A stretch of 64,000 nucleotides of DNA from Protea cynaroides (GCA_028583415.1 CM053266.1:99004377-99068376); one strand, 5' to 3'; numbered from the stretch's first letter, positions 44,690-57,615 are shown. Notes: generated by a model not told the origin, from the letters alone. Made by a program: numbers and translations.

Positions 44690-45030
44690 GGAGGAATCCC
44701 TCAGGACAAGGGTGTAAGATAGTTTCGCAAGACTGAGGTATGGAGCTGCGCACTCGCAAGCACTACCTCTGGTTTCGCAAGGGTAGGAAGGAATAATCTC
44801 GTAAGACTAGGGTGGGTACTCGCAGACATGACTTCAAGATAGAGCATCACAAGACCAGGATGGAATAGTCTCGCAAGACTAGGGTGCGTACTAGCAGACA
44901 CAACTTCAAGATAGACCGTCGCTAGGCTAGGGTGGAACAGTCTCACAAGATTAGGGTGCATACTTACAAGCACGACTTCAAGATAGAGCCTTGCAAGGCT
45001 AGGATAGAATAGTCTCGCAAGACTAGGGTG
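44690..45030. repeat. Tandem array of about 72-bp units in the T-B LTR
   Basis: About four to five imperfect units of TCGCAAGACTAGGGTGCGTAC...AGCACGACTTCAAGATAGAG...GGCTAGG. A minus-strand frame of 118 codons here is only the translated repeat. Confidence 0.85.
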
Positions 45031-45089
45031 TGGGTCCATATTTGGGATTATTTCCAAACTACCTACGTATCCTAGGGTTTTACCCTAAG

Positions 45090-45555
45090 AATCATGATCC
45101 ATGTAGTTTGTAGGATGGATGTCTCAGATTTTCCACATCCACTTTGAAGAGGACCAAAAATAAAGAATAACGATGCTTGAATCACCTGATTTGGATGTTA
45201 GATAATCAAAATATGAAGAACTAAATTTTAAACGGTCTAATTTTTGATAATTCAGCTTGCAACTCTACATGGGATCTTTCGGTGGCCTCTGACCCAGATT
45301 ATCCATAGTCACTTTGAAGAGGACCGATAATGGAGCACACTGGCGCTTGAATCGCCTGATTTGGACATCAGATGATCAAGATATGAAGAATTAAAGCTTA
45401 AATGGGCATATAAGCTTGCAACTCTGCATGGGATCTTTCGATGGCCTTTGTCCTAGATTTTTCACGTCCACTTTGAAGAGGATGGACAATGGAGTACACT
45501 GGCGCTTAAATAGCCTGTTTGGACATCAGATGATTAAGATATGGCCGAATGAAGT
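45090..45555. repeat. Tandem array of about 163-bp units in the T-B LTR
   Basis: Three units, each with GCTTGCAACTCT, CACTTTGAAGAGGA, GCTTGAATCGCCTGATTTGG or close variants and ATCAAGATATG. The first is incomplete at its left end. The same array is at 59240-59715 in T-C. Confidence 0.85.
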
Positions 45556-46154
45556 CCAATCGATCCAATTTATGATAATTCACCCCATAAATCTTTAATT
45601 TATGATAATTTGTAGAAAAACCCTGGATTTTTAATGCACTTTTTAATCCGACTAAAATCGCGATATCTTCTTCATTTGACATCATAATTGAGTGATTCTG
45701 GTCTTATTTTGAAGATAATTCCATGACCTATACATTCTTGTAGGTTACAACCTATGACCTTACTATAGGGTCCATTGAAATTAGCCTCGAAGTCACCACT
45801 TAAAGTCCAAACCTTGAATTAGGACCCATAAGCTTTCCGTTTGTGTTGACCAAGACTCCTACTCACTAGAAGGCACTTTGGCTAGGCTTAGAACACCATA
45901 AAGAGCACACTTGGATTGATTGACTATCTGTTTGAGAGAGTTTCACTCACCTCCCCTATAATTTTTCAAATTTCCATTCACCTCCCTTCTCTTGTTGTCT
46001 ATACACCAGTAAAGCTCTATTTGGTTGGGGATGAAAAAAATGGGGTGCTTACACACACTAATACATGACAAGAATAAATTGAGAGTTTAAATAGTACCTA
46101 TTGTCATCAATTTGGCATCAAATTGGGTCCATCAAAGGTGGAAAACCCTAGTAT

Positions 46155-46310
46155 AAGAGAAAAGCCGAGTTAGGCTGGGTTTTCTGGGTGCAGATTTTAC
46201 TACTCTTCCCACATTAAAGGAATTTTGTCCTCAAGAGAAAAGCCGAGTTAGGCCAGGTTTTCTGGGTGTGGATTTTACAACCCTCCCCACATTAAAGGAA
46301 TTTTGTCCTT
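46155..46310 (-). repeat. 78-bp tandem duplication across the F2-2 LTR edge and purine tract
   Basis: AAGAGAAAAGCCGAGTTAGG starts at 46155 and again at 46233. Each unit contains the LTR tip (GATTTTAC) and CCCACATTAAAGGAATTTTG. The second copy is taken as the true edge because its tip is intact (GATTTTACA). Confidence 0.85.
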
Positions 46311-49300
46311 AAAATTCACATACCTAATTAATACGTGATTTACCCAATTATGCACCATTAGGCTTCCACCTAGAAGCATGGTCTTACTTTCTCCCTACCT
46401 TACAAAAAAAATTTCACTGTCGAAATTCTACATGGTGCTAAATAATTTGGAATACATAAGATAGTATCGCTTCTTTTATTCATCCTTCTTGACCTCAGGA
46501 CATATTATTCCTCAATAAATCACTTTGCCTATATTTGTATCTGGATACCAGAAAATCTCTTTATGGCCCTAATCTCTTATCATTATTTACCAATAATTTT
46601 CCTCTCGCACGTTCATATGCTTTTTCCTTGCTCTGTTTGCCTTAATTCCTTTTTTACCTCAATATGCACTCATACATCCCTTTTGAGACTATTAGGCTTT
46701 CAAAGACTATTGCCAATAATCTCATAGTACACTCGTTAGCTTATATCTCTTTTATCATTGCTTCTCTATCCTAATATCCCTTCTTATATATCTCAATAAT
46801 CCGCTTTTGATTGTTTACATACTGTATATCCAACATGTCCTACCTACAAGCATTAGGGTGTATGCTTATCTTTTTTATTAATTCAATCATACTATCTTGA
46901 TCTTCTCACTCAACCAAATTATTCAAATTGGGAATAGCTCAATAGCACGTGTACTGATCTGAGTACTATCAACCTCATAACTCTTAATTTCATTTGTATC
47001 CACAGTTGGGTATGCTTTTGGGAATCTCTTGCCTTGCCATGATTCATATTAATATAGCCATCCTTAACCATATTTGAGACTATCTACTATTTACTAACTA
47101 CTCTTGGTAAGTCATGCTTCTTGCTCATGCAATCTTTTATAGACCATGACTCATATCTGTCTATCCAAAAATCTCAAAAAGCAAATACTCTATTATTTCA
47201 CATAAGGTTCCTTAGCTATAGAAGTTGATCTGAATCAATCATCTTTCTTCAAATAATTCCTTCATTAAATAATCAATTTATCAGCAGATGTTGGGAAATG
47301 AAAGAATTATAACATATACCCCAAAAGCTATTCCTTCCTTTGTTTCGAATATTATGAAGAACTTTCATCTTATATAGTAAACCTAAATTTGAATGATCAG
47401 AGTAAATCTGAGGTAACAAAACCAACAACTAATGATCGTTAGGTTGCAAGGTGGTCTGAATACATAGAGTTGAAGGCTCTGAAGGTCTTGGACCTATGGC
47501 TCATATGTTCTTACGAGTTCATGGTGCCATTGGTCAAGACACAATGGAAATAAATCTAAAGAATTATGTGCATCAACAAACTCTTGTATAAAGTCGAAAA
47601 GATGCACATTTAGAATGATTGAGTTTTCAGGCTGTTCTATCATCTACTATATCGATACTTATTGTCGGTCGTTATGATAGCTTTGATTAGTATGATCGAG
47701 ACTAAATCTATGGGAGGAAAATCTATAAATCAAACTGACAGGTTGAATTTAAGAGGTATCCTGTTAAGGCGTGATAATCTAAACTCTGGTATGCGCATCA
47801 TATATAATCAGAAGGGTAAGTTGAACAATGTACAATATGCTATATACACTTGTCTAGATATTTGGCCATTGTTCTCTTATCGTTGTTAGAGTTGGCCTGT
47901 GATCTTCTCCTCCCATGCATTTAATTATATATTCTTAGTCTCCTCCAGGGTTTCGACATTATTAGCAACTTTTCCTTCTTTACTGGTCATACATTGAGTT
48001 GAAGATCTTGTGAGTACTAACTTAGAATTTTAAACTCCTATTTTGTAGATGTGCCTTTCATGCTGCTGTACTAAATCTGTTTTTGTCAATCCCTTGGATT
48101 TCCTCCAATTTACTTTCACGCCATTGTAATCCTTATCACTTCACTAATACTTACTAACTTTTTACCACGTAATCCAGAAATCCCATTGCTCTGACTAATA
48201 CATAATGATGGCTATACTTCAATGTTGAGATCTGTAGTACATCTCAAAACTATTGGACTAATTCTTAATTTGTACTAGTAGTAAGGGCATTGCCATATAA
48301 TACGAAGTCAATATCTTTCCATACCATTAAAGAATATCTCGCGGATAACCAATGGCCAGCTTTTGTTATCTAGATCATTTTCTTCTTACTGTCATAGTAT
48401 CATGAATATTAACTTAACGTCATCGAGTTTAGATACTATATCCTTTGTAATCCAATGAATAATTTAAGGAAACCCCTACCTTAAATTTTCATTGTTGACC
48501 TTCTGTAAGGCTCTAGAAACACTGTTGGGTTGGTGTTTGGCTCTTGAACATCTATTTGAAGCTTAAATGAAAGCAACTGTGACTCTCTGGTTGCACTTTA
48601 AGTCACAATTTGTGATCAGACCTAGCTTTTCTGCTCTTTTTACCAAGACTAGGGTTTCAAGTTTTAGATTCCTCTTTTTTTGTTTATGTAGAAGAAAGTT
48701 ATCCCCAAGTCAATTTCTTTAAGTATTCCATTATACTTCTACATATGTTTTTATCACTTAATTAACCTCCTTTATATTTCTACATTTTCGATTCCTTAGC
48801 TTTACTTGGTGTACCTAAATGAGACCATCTGAGGGCCTTGACTCATACCTTACTCTATCCGCTATGAACGGATGTAGCCCACACTTACACTCATGTAGTC
48901 ATCCAAGATAACTCCTTACTCAAGTAGATCAGCCCCATGCTCTTATAAGGTCGGTCTACATTCCAACCAAAACCCATGGTAAGCCAATCTGATCTATGGT
49001 TCACAAGCATCATAACCCTTTATTCTAGCAGTTTATGTTGTGAAAAAAACCCAATTTCAACACATGTACTAACTCCAAGGATATTTTTGAATGATTTATA
49101 TTTTAAATTTTAAATATCCAAAAAATGAAGGTTCTAGTCTTATGAGTAGAATTGACATGGTTCTGGTTCGAGATGAATCCAAGCTTTATTTTAAAAGTTA
49201 TGATCTTTTTATTGGATATGTATAGAATAGTCTTTTCATGTGCTTTGGAGGATATGGACATTCTTGTTAAAACCTCTCTATACATTCTTTACTACATATG

Positions 49301-50342
49301 GATTGACTAAGAGAGTCCTTCTGGAGTCTTCTTCCTTGCACCTTGAAGAGTTCATCTCTTAAATCCTAGAAGAGTTTTGGTTCACCGTTGTAGAATTTGA
49401 GCTTTCCTATCTCTATTTGCATCCTAGAAGGGTTGCAATTCCATTGAGCTACGAACACATCTTATAAGAGTTGTGAGTCATCATTGGAGTTTACATCTTA
49501 AAAGAAAAGTGAGTTACTTTTCCTTAATTCCATAAAATCTACTTTCTTGCTTTTAGATCTTTAGAAATATTTCAGAATCTATTCATACCCTTCACATCAA
49601 GTTTAACCCATTTAGGCATACCTTCTACTAAGAATCTAGGAAATCATTCTTCACAAGAATTTAGTCTCGTGACATATCTTTCATTTGCCATTGAAATCAT
49701 ATCATTCTAATCTGTATTGAAGAAGTTATGATCATTTCCCTAAAGTCGTGCAAATCTATCAACTTTATACAACTCTTGCTATGTTGTACTTTATTTAATT
49801 TCACTTGATCTGTTATCCTAGGTTGGTCTACATTACCCACCTTGCCTAGATTCACAACCAATACTTGGTTGGTGATTAACTAAGGTTACTACCCTATAGG
49901 TTTAACCCACTATGTTCTAAGGCATCCTAGACACAACTGTAATGCTAGGAAACCTATCCTACTTTATTTCCAATATTTAACTCTCAACAAAACCTTGGCC
50001 ACCATTAGATTTTCATAAAGGTCTTGTACTTAGTTTAAGTCTTTACAAAAGTTTAGTCTTTATGAGTTATGTATGGTTATTTATTTATTTATTTTGAATG
50101 GCTCAAGCAAGAGCCATTGCTGTGAATATCTCAAAAATATTACTTAATGAAAATAGTTTTCTTAAATATATTATGGTCTTTGTTTTTGTTTTTTCTAGTT
50201 TGGTTTTTGCAACTATCAAAAGAGTTTCTTGTTACTATTATGTTTGTTCTTATAATGTTTTTAATTAAACCCTAACCATTAGTTTACCCAACTAGTGGCG
50301 TTACATGCTATGGATGTAGTGTAAAGTATGACAGAGCATCAT
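46311..50342 (-). mobile_element. Interior of F2-2, decayed, no clear coding
   Basis: About 4 kb with no frame longer than about 75 codons and no convincing gag or pol motif. 47100-47870 matches the unrecognised block of M2 (37291-38040), and about 47870-48070 matches M2 38690-38890 (for example ATACAT(C/T)GAGTT and TCTTGTGAGTA). F2-2 is thus an old relative of M2 with its coding capacity decayed or replaced. No equivalent of the M1 antisense gene was found between 48100 and 50340. Confidence 0.6.
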
Positions 50343-50354
50343 GCTCTGATACCA
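50343..50354 (-). other. Primer binding site of F2-2 (initiator tRNA-Met)
   Basis: The minus strand reads TGGTATCAGAGC, perfect and three bases from the LTR edge at 50358. It sets the orientation of F2-2. Confidence 0.92.
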
Positions 50355-50357
50355 AGT

Positions 50358-53300
50358 TGTCACACCTCAATTTTTTTTATACTTTTATCACATGCCAAGG
50401 CTGTGAATAGAATTCTTATCGCCATCCTATTAACCGCTAGGATCATGACATAGGATACACATTACACAATTTTATCCCATAAACACACTAACCACCACAT
50501 AACAGAATAAAATATAAATACAACAGAAAACTTATATAAAGATTGGGTATTAACATTAATGGATTCTAATGATATTTATATAATAGTAACATGTGTTATT
50601 CTTTTTCAATGAGACTCAACACATAAACTAATACCTAAAATAAAATATTGGAATACATAGTATTGGACAACCTGTCTGATCAGAAGTACTAAAATATATC
50701 AGCACTCTATCAATTCTAACTTGGCCTCTAAAGACACACGTTTAGCAAGTAATCCAAGATGCTAGAGTCATCCACTTATTACTGAAGACACCCGTAACAT
50801 GATAAATGCTCCATGAAATCAAACATAGCAAACCTGCAACAAAATATAAAAAAAAAGGTGTATACACAAGGGTAAGCTTGCCGACTTGAGCTCAATGAGG
50901 AATAGAACATGCAAACAAATAATACTGCATGAGATAGTATTCAATTCAATCTGGTAATGTTTGTCATGTGCTAAGGTAAGGCCTAGCCATAATTCCCCAA
51001 AGTTGACTATAAACTCCATGCATGGGAGTGTTTGGACACTTACTAGCCTACTTCAATAGCCCTAGCAAAGTGATGCGACGTCCCAAACATGGGTTTGGTA
51101 CAGGTTGGCCCTAATTAAAGATGCTCCAACGAACTCCTCTTGGTCACCTCCCTCGTCCCCAACCGTACACCAGTACCTAACCCCCTGTTGGCCAAGGTCA
51201 GAAACATGGGTTCTATATAACTAACTAGTCCTAAAATGGCTGCACCCCAGCATATGGACCAACATGGCTGTCCCATTCCAGTGGTCCAGATCCCATTAGG
51301 ATACAAGCAAGCAAACAATAATGTTTGTTCAGATTATTAACAAGCATGGTTAGGTATAATGTATGCTAAAATGCTATGGTAAGGCCTGGCCACACTTCCC
51401 CGAAGCTGACCATAACCTCCAAGCATAGGAGTATTTGGACACTTACCAGCCTACTCTAATAGCCCTAGTAAAGCCACATGAAATCCTAATCAGAATGATA
51501 ATCGGGCAACAAGTCCAGCCAGTGATGCTCCAATGAACAGTGCTAACCCTTCCCCCTTATCACTCCATCCTACCAGTACCTGACCCCCTACTGGCCAGGG
51601 TTGCATACAGGGGTAGTACCACTAACCAATCCTACATGTCATCCAATGTACTCCCTCGGTACCTTAATGGAATCTCAGACCGTCCTTTCACCTCCACCTA
51701 AACGCTGTCATTTTGCTAGGATCTGAAGTAGACCATGGTAGGTTTTCCTCGATGGGTTGGATCCTACTGTCCTTGACCATTTTTCTACTTCCCATACAAG
51801 CATCAATCATTTCATAATCACAAGATAGCATCAATCATCACACAATCACAAGGTAGCATCAATCATCACACAATCACAAGGTAGCATCAATCATCACACA
51901 ATCACAAGATTCATATATAGATGCAATGAATGGAAAGTACATATATTGGATGGCATATTATTCATGCAACAACACAAATATACAGGGTTCATTAGAAACA
52001 CTCCATAAATTAAATTAAAAGTATCCCTCACTTGAGTTCTTGTCATCCTTACTATTCGTAACACGTGAGTCGATCTTGTCCTCATAGTGACACCTAGCAT
52101 GAGTGTTGAGAGTTATTAGTTAATTATAGTTGAAATAGAATGATGTATAGCTCTCTGGGATAATCTGGTCATGGCTTTGGATGCACAGGATGGCGTCCAA
52201 TGTTGCTTTAGGATGGAATCCGAAGCTTCTATGATTGGCCGGTCGTAGCATCGGTCGCACAGTCTTGCCACCGGTGATGCCTCTGGACCCTCCTTGAAGG
52301 GTTGGTCAAGGTAAATAAGTCTATCCAGACTTACAAGGGACCATTTTGGAAGTATCCAGTTGCATAGCCGGAGGCAAAAGGTTGTCTTTGGTGTCGCCTC
52401 CGGACAGCTCCCAGATCTCATTAGAATCTAACCTTTGCCTCTTCCAAAAGCCATAAGTACATGATCTCGGATCCAAATCGTCTCATGTTTCGGTTCTATG
52501 AAACTAGACTTAAAATATAATATATTTTCCAAATTTCATGTCATTCCAACAAGTGTAACCCTATGCACTAGGTCCTCCAATTTTGACCTATAGAATCGGA
52601 TTCAGTCTGTGTGCAACAACTTGCAGAGATCATATCTTCCTCATCCGAAGTCCAAATACCCTCATTATTTTTCCAGTATCAACTAGACTCATAGGAGAAC
52701 AACATATCCAAATTTTAGATAAAAATTTCATGTTTAGGTTTGTCAAACCTTTATTTAAAAATCAGATTCCAACACTAGCCAATTTTCCCTTCATTTTGGA
52801 AGTTTTCGGTCGCACAGGGTTGCATCCGGTACTGCGACTGGTGGCTGGACTGGTTGGAGTCTGAGCCCTATCCAGAGGCATATATTTTTCCTTTGGGCTC
52901 CATCTGGACATGCTTCTAGATCCCTTCTGTTGAAGTCCGTCGACAGTCCCTTTTATTGGAGTTTCTCCATTAATTTGCTCTATTATTCCTTGGCCTAGTA
53001 GGGTCGGTTAAGGGCATACCTCCTAGGTCTAGGTATCAAAATATTGAGTTTAATCCAATATGGATTCAAGGTTTATCTTAAATCAACCATTGAGAACATA
53101 CCTTATCGGTATCAGAAAGACGATACTCTGTTCTACCATTAATGGAGAACAGAGCTTCATCAAGGAATGAAGTTAGATCTAATAATAGACTAGTATTACA
53201 CTCTAGATTAAGAAGCTATAGTAAGTTTTAAGGAGTTTTATTGATAGTTGTTCGAGTAGAGATTGGTAGCATAAATGGATGCCAGTAGTTCACGTAGTTC

Positions 53301-53726
53301 CTTTCCAAAAAGTTTTTCCTTCTTTCTCAACTTTCCCTCCCTCTTTGAGAATGTGTCAGAATTTTTCTGATGAATATGTACACAATGGGGAGGTTAAATA
53401 GATAATGAGTTATATTGATTGAGATCTCCCTCTTAAAGTAAACTCTTAGTTAGTGTAAGGGACTCTAGGGAGATGCCAAGTGGTAAGTAAATGAGTTGGA
53501 AGAGGATTTCTTCCCTTTAGCAGCTTTAAGGTGGTTAGGGTAGGGTTGGGTCCCACTGGATCCATCCATGAATCTAAGGAATGTCCTATACAACTTTCAA
53601 AATAGATTCAAATCATTAAATCTCGTAGATAGGCCAATTTGGCTTATCCGATCGATGGTCCCGGTTGGGACCCCATCGGGTTTATCGATTGGCAGTTAGG
53701 ATTGGCCCTCTTTTTAAGTTGCACAC
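50358..53726 (-). repeat. 5' LTR of F2-2, cut by T-C
   Basis: It begins TGTCACACCTC and runs 3369 bp to the T-C edge; with the 226-bp tail seen in the 3' LTR the full LTR would be about 3.6 kb. A 25-bp direct repeat (ATCAATCATCACACAATCACAA) is present about four times at 51800-51910. Short minus-strand frames here are not supported as genes. Confidence 0.85.
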
Positions 53727-54589
53727 TATGAGCACAATGGTTGAGGGATTTTCAAAATTCCCTTGGGTTTCCCTAAGAAAAACATGGATCATTGGCTTTT
53801 GCCTTTGATCTTGTCCACCGATGTTGAGGGATTGTAAAGATTTGGAGTCACCACCTAGATTAAGGTCTAGGACCTCAAATGTAGTCTTATCTTAAGATAA
53901 AACTTCTATTGACTTGTGATCCAACATATCAGCTCTGGCCTATTAGAAAATGGGTAAGCGTTCAAGGTATAGTTTGGGAAGGTGTTAGGCACCCAAAGCT
54001 GTCCGATCTAAAAATTGGCCTTTTATATGATTCTACTTTCCTTAAACTCTATGTTCTGACTATTCATGGTTAATGGATGACTAGGGCTCATGGGGGATCC
54101 TATGCCAAGTTGCTAAGTTCTTCTAACCTAGGTTCATCCAAGTATATTTTGAAATAAATAAACAACAATATACATGGAATCATATTGAAGATGTTTTGGT
54201 GATCGACAAAATCTGAGACATCCATCTCAAACTGCCTACGTATTCCATCCTAGAAATAAAGTCCAATAACATAGTTCAAAATAGATTATTATTAAAGCTT
54301 ATGGATGTGATTTATGCTTGAGCTTTATTAGATTCAATGTTCAAGTTGAGATTTATGTTTGATAGATGAATGAGATTGAATCTGTATAATCCATGTGGAC
54401 TAATCAGATCCGTACTTAGAGATTCCTCCAAATTGCCTATAAATTCCAAAGGTCCTAAAAATTAGGTACAACGTAGTTCATTGTTGGGTGGGTTATGGAT
54501 AGCTCTACAGGATTGAGTGAGTATGAATATGGGTGTGTGCTCGCAAGCACGGATATAGATGGAGGAATCCATAGAACAAGGGTATAAGA

Positions 54590-54950
54590 TAGTCTCGCAA
54601 GACTAAAGTGTGTACTCACAAGCACGACTTTGGAATGGAGGATTGCAAGGCAAGGAAGTGCACTCTCGCAAGCATGACCTCATGATAGAGCCTCGTAAGG
54701 CTAGGAAAGAATAATCTTGCAAGACAAGGGTGCATACTAGTTGGCACGACTTCAAAATAGAGCCTTGCAAAGCCAGGATGGAATAGCCTCGCAAGACTAG
54801 GGTGCGTACTTGCAAGCACAACTTCAAGATAGAGCCTCGCAAGGCTAGGGTGGAATAATCTCAAAAGACTAGGGTGCGTACTTACAAGCACAACATCAAG
54901 ATAGAGCCTTGCAAAGCTAGGATGGAATAGTCTTGCAAGACTAGGGCGTG
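54590..54950. repeat. Tandem array of about 72-bp units in the T-C LTR
   Basis: About five imperfect units of the same repeat as at 44690-45030. The minus-strand frames at 54603-54842 and 54616-54975 are translations of it. Confidence 0.85.
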
Positions 54951-55499
54951 GGTCCATATTTGGGATTATTTCCAAACTATCTATGTATCCTAGGGTTTTA
55001 CCCTAAGAATCAGGATCCATTTAGTTCGTAGGATGGATGTTCGTTGGGTGACCCATGTGGGTTGGAATATGATAATCCCATAGGACCGAGAGATGATCCT
55101 AAATGATCTATGGTTGGATTCACATCACACCTATCTAGGATCACTATAGTCTAAGGAAGATGAGCTGAGGGGTAGGGATCGTCCTAGAGCTACCCTTAAC
55201 CTGAAACCCTAATTTAGGAATGTTGGGCTAGGCTTTATGTTTCTTAATGAAGACTTTATCTCTTTCCACTTTTTCCCTTCCCGTGATTGCGGGTGCCTAC
55301 ATGCGCGTACCTACACTTAAGTTATCTTTAATCAGTGTACATGCATGACAGTTTGACTAGGGAGTAGTCGAAAGCAAGTTCTTACCAGATAGACATTATC
55401 CAAACATGGTATATAGGAATAGATCAACATGGTAGTATGCACAAAGATAACATGTAAGCAATTTAAACATGGTAGTGTACACATACAACCAATATCAAT

Positions 55500-56180
55500 G
55501 GTTTAGATTATTCATTAAAAATAGCCATGATCAATGGCTCAGATCTCTCATCAAGGGATAACCATAATTAATGGCTCATATTTTATATCAAAAATAGCCA
55601 TGATCAATGGCATTGATCTCTCATCCATAAATAGCCATGATTAATGGTTCAGATTCATCTAAATCACACATGATGAAGATCCAATGATTTAGATTTAGTT
55701 GAAACACTTATTATGAAGATCCAACGGTTCATATTCATCTAAAACACACATGATGAAGATCCAACGGTTTAGATTCATCTAAAACACACATGATGAAGAT
55801 CCAACAGTTCACATTCATCTAAAACACACATGATGAAGATTCAATGGTTTAGATTCATCTAAAACACTCATGATGATCAAAAATAAAAATTAACATCCAA
55901 TGGCTCATATTTAATCATCTAAAAATCTAAGATCAATGGCCAGATTTTAATTTCATTAAAAATCATAATCAATGGGCCAGATTTCTTCTCATCAAAATTC
56001 ATAATCAATGGGCCAGATTTTAATCACATTAAAATCCATTCAAAATCAATGGTTTACACTAGATCAAATTAAAATATCATTCAATATCAATGGTTCACAT
56101 TGGATCAAATTAAAATTTCATTCACTATTAATGGCTCACATTGATCAAATTAAAATACCATTCAATACTAACAGGTCACA
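55500..56180. repeat. Short-period repeats in the T-C LTR
   Basis: Two kinds lie side by side. At about 55640-55880 a 40-bp unit (ATTCATCTAAAACACACATG, then ATGAAGATCCAACGGTT) is present five to six times in tandem. Before and after it, ATGATCAATGGCTCA or AATCAATGGGCCAGA recurs every 30-50 bp. All share AATGG or AACGG followed by a pyrimidine-rich step, so they may descend from one unit. Confidence 0.8.
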
Positions 56181-56319
56181 TTCAAAGGAATAACAAATGA
56201 AATTCATGGCATGGAATATCATATTCCATTTGTCAAAAATAGATTACATCCAAGCATAACTTGAAGAAACACAGATCAGATTAACAACATAAAAGATATA
56301 TTCAGAGAGTGGGGAATAC

Positions 56320-57480
56320 CTACTCGTAAGTGGGTACTTCTTCTTTCTTCTCTTCCCCTCTATCTCTTTTCTCCTTGTCTCCAAAACCCACCGACCTACT
56401 CTCCCTCTGCCTTTCTTACTTTGATTTCTTAATCTCTTCTCTTAAAATTTTCTATCCTCTCTAATCCCCTTCTTTCAGTTCCAAAGTCCCCCACCCTTTT
56501 GACCATCCTCTCTCCCCTTTTATCTCTCAGTTCCCCTATTAGGAGAGCAGCATGGTTAGCCGATAGGGTGTTGGCAGCATGGCTGGGTTACTGGTAGCAT
56601 TGCTGTTGAATGGAGGTGGTTCTCTCTCTTTTGGGCAGGTGTAAGGGGAGTCAAATGAGGGTTAGTTTAGGTGTACACGGGAGTTGTAGGCATGGGTAGG
56701 TGTATGGGTTGGTCGACGGTAAGGTAGTTGATGGCAGGCATTCATGGGTAGGGTGGATGGAAGTAGATAGGGTAAGGTGGTGGTGGCGAGCATTCATGGG
56801 TATAGTAGGGCATAGGGGGTGATGGGTTGTGGTGTTTAATGGGAGAGGTAGAGGTGGCTTAAGAGGGGGTAGGTGTCGATCATGGGAGCATGGGTTTGGG
56901 TTTAATAGATTGTGGGTGGTGAGTTGTTGAATGGAGGGGAGAAGGTGGAGGGGGTGGCCTTGGAATTGGGCTCAAGAGGTATAGTGTGGGCTGCATGAGA
57001 GATTGGGGCTACGGCTGGGTTAATGGTGAGGGGCAAGGTGGTGGTTTTCTCTATACAAGAGTATAGGTGTCATCGGTCTAGCAAGTCAGGTCCTAGGCTT
57101 TGGGTATGGGTGTGCTCTATGGTGACAGATGGGTGCAATGTAAGGTGTTATCGGTTTGGGCAAGGTGGTTAATGGGGTGAGGAATGTAGGGTGTATTGGG
57201 CCATGGTGTGGGGAGTTAAATGAGGTGGTATGGGAGGAGGTATGGCATGAGCTGGGCAGGTATAGGCTGGGTTAAAGTAGCCTAGGTGGTGGGCAGGTTG
57301 GGGCAGCAATGGTAGTGGGCTGGTTGGGTGGTTGGCTAAGGGTATGGCTGGGTGGGTGTACGGAGGTTGGTTTTGGATGGTGTAGCATGGGAGAAAGTAG
57401 AGGTGGGGTATGGCATTGCAAGGGGATGGTTTGGATTGTGTTTGAGGTGGCAGCATCATGGGTGGTGATGCTTTCTCTCA
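56320..57480. other. G-rich stretch of the T-C LTR
   Basis: After a pyrimidine-rich block (56336-56545) the plus strand becomes strongly G- and GGT-rich with recurrent GGGTAGG, GGTGGT and GCATGGG. Reading frames here (for example 57169-57459 minus, Pro- and His-rich) are low-complexity and not supported. Confidence 0.5.
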
Positions 57481-57483
57481 AAC

Positions 57484-57486
<3 letters not shown>

Positions 57487-57524
<38 letters not shown>
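57487..57524. repeat. (TC)n microsatellite
   Basis: Nineteen uninterrupted TC dinucleotides. Length in reality may vary with sequencing. Confidence 0.95.
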
Positions 57525-57530
<6 letters not shown>

Positions 57531-57615
57531 TCACTTATCCCCCCACCCGATTCCTTTTCTCTCTATGTATAAAATATATAATAATATAATATAACTAATA
57601 TATATATATATATAT

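Larger units (their letters stand above)
42316..46053 (-). mobile_element. 5' end of a Tat-like gypsy element (T-B)
   Basis: In minus orientation it has an LTR (46053-43884), primer site, leader and the N-terminus of gag, ending near 42332-42362. The outer flank is CACAC (46054-46058). The pol region and 3' LTR are gone. Near the left junction a 26-bp segment (42336-42361) is an inverted copy of F2-2 LTR sequence at 42267-42292, a sign of a complex deletion. Confidence 0.75.
43884..46053 (-). repeat. 5' LTR of T-B (2170 bp)
   Basis: On the minus strand it starts TGTAAGCACCCC (at 46053) and ends TTCTTACA (at 43884). It matches both ends of the T-C LTR (53727-55040 and 59240-60220) at roughly nine bases in ten. 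It holds two tandem arrays (about 72-bp and 163-bp units). Compared with T-C it lacks everything between 55041 and about 59240. Confidence 0.85.
41775..46279 (-). repeat. 3' LTR of F2-2, interrupted by T-B
   Basis: LTR sequence is at 41775-42315 and 46054-46279. The middle 2.5-3 kb of the LTR is missing, so a deletion accompanied or followed the T-B insertion. The inner edge is GATTTTACA at 46279, followed by a purine tract on the minus strand (TGTGGGGAGGGT). Confidence 0.75.
41775..53726 (-). mobile_element. Long-LTR gypsy element F2-2 with Tat insertions in both LTRs
   Basis: In minus orientation: 5' LTR from the T-C insertion point down to 50358, primer site, decayed interior (50342-46280), purine tract, then 3' LTR (46279 to 41775) interrupted by T-B. 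The termini and LTR content match F2-1. The outer left tip is mutated (CAATCACACC for TGTCACACC). The right end of the element lies beyond T-C, outside the window. Confidence 0.8.

Noticed and set aside
44701..45057. 118-codon minus-strand frame with repeated HPSLARLF
   Set aside because: It is the translation of the 72-bp tandem array in a Tat LTR; the same happens at 54616-54975. No gene signal.
57169..57481. Pro- and His-rich minus-strand frames
   Set aside because: Low-complexity translation of a G-rich LTR stretch.
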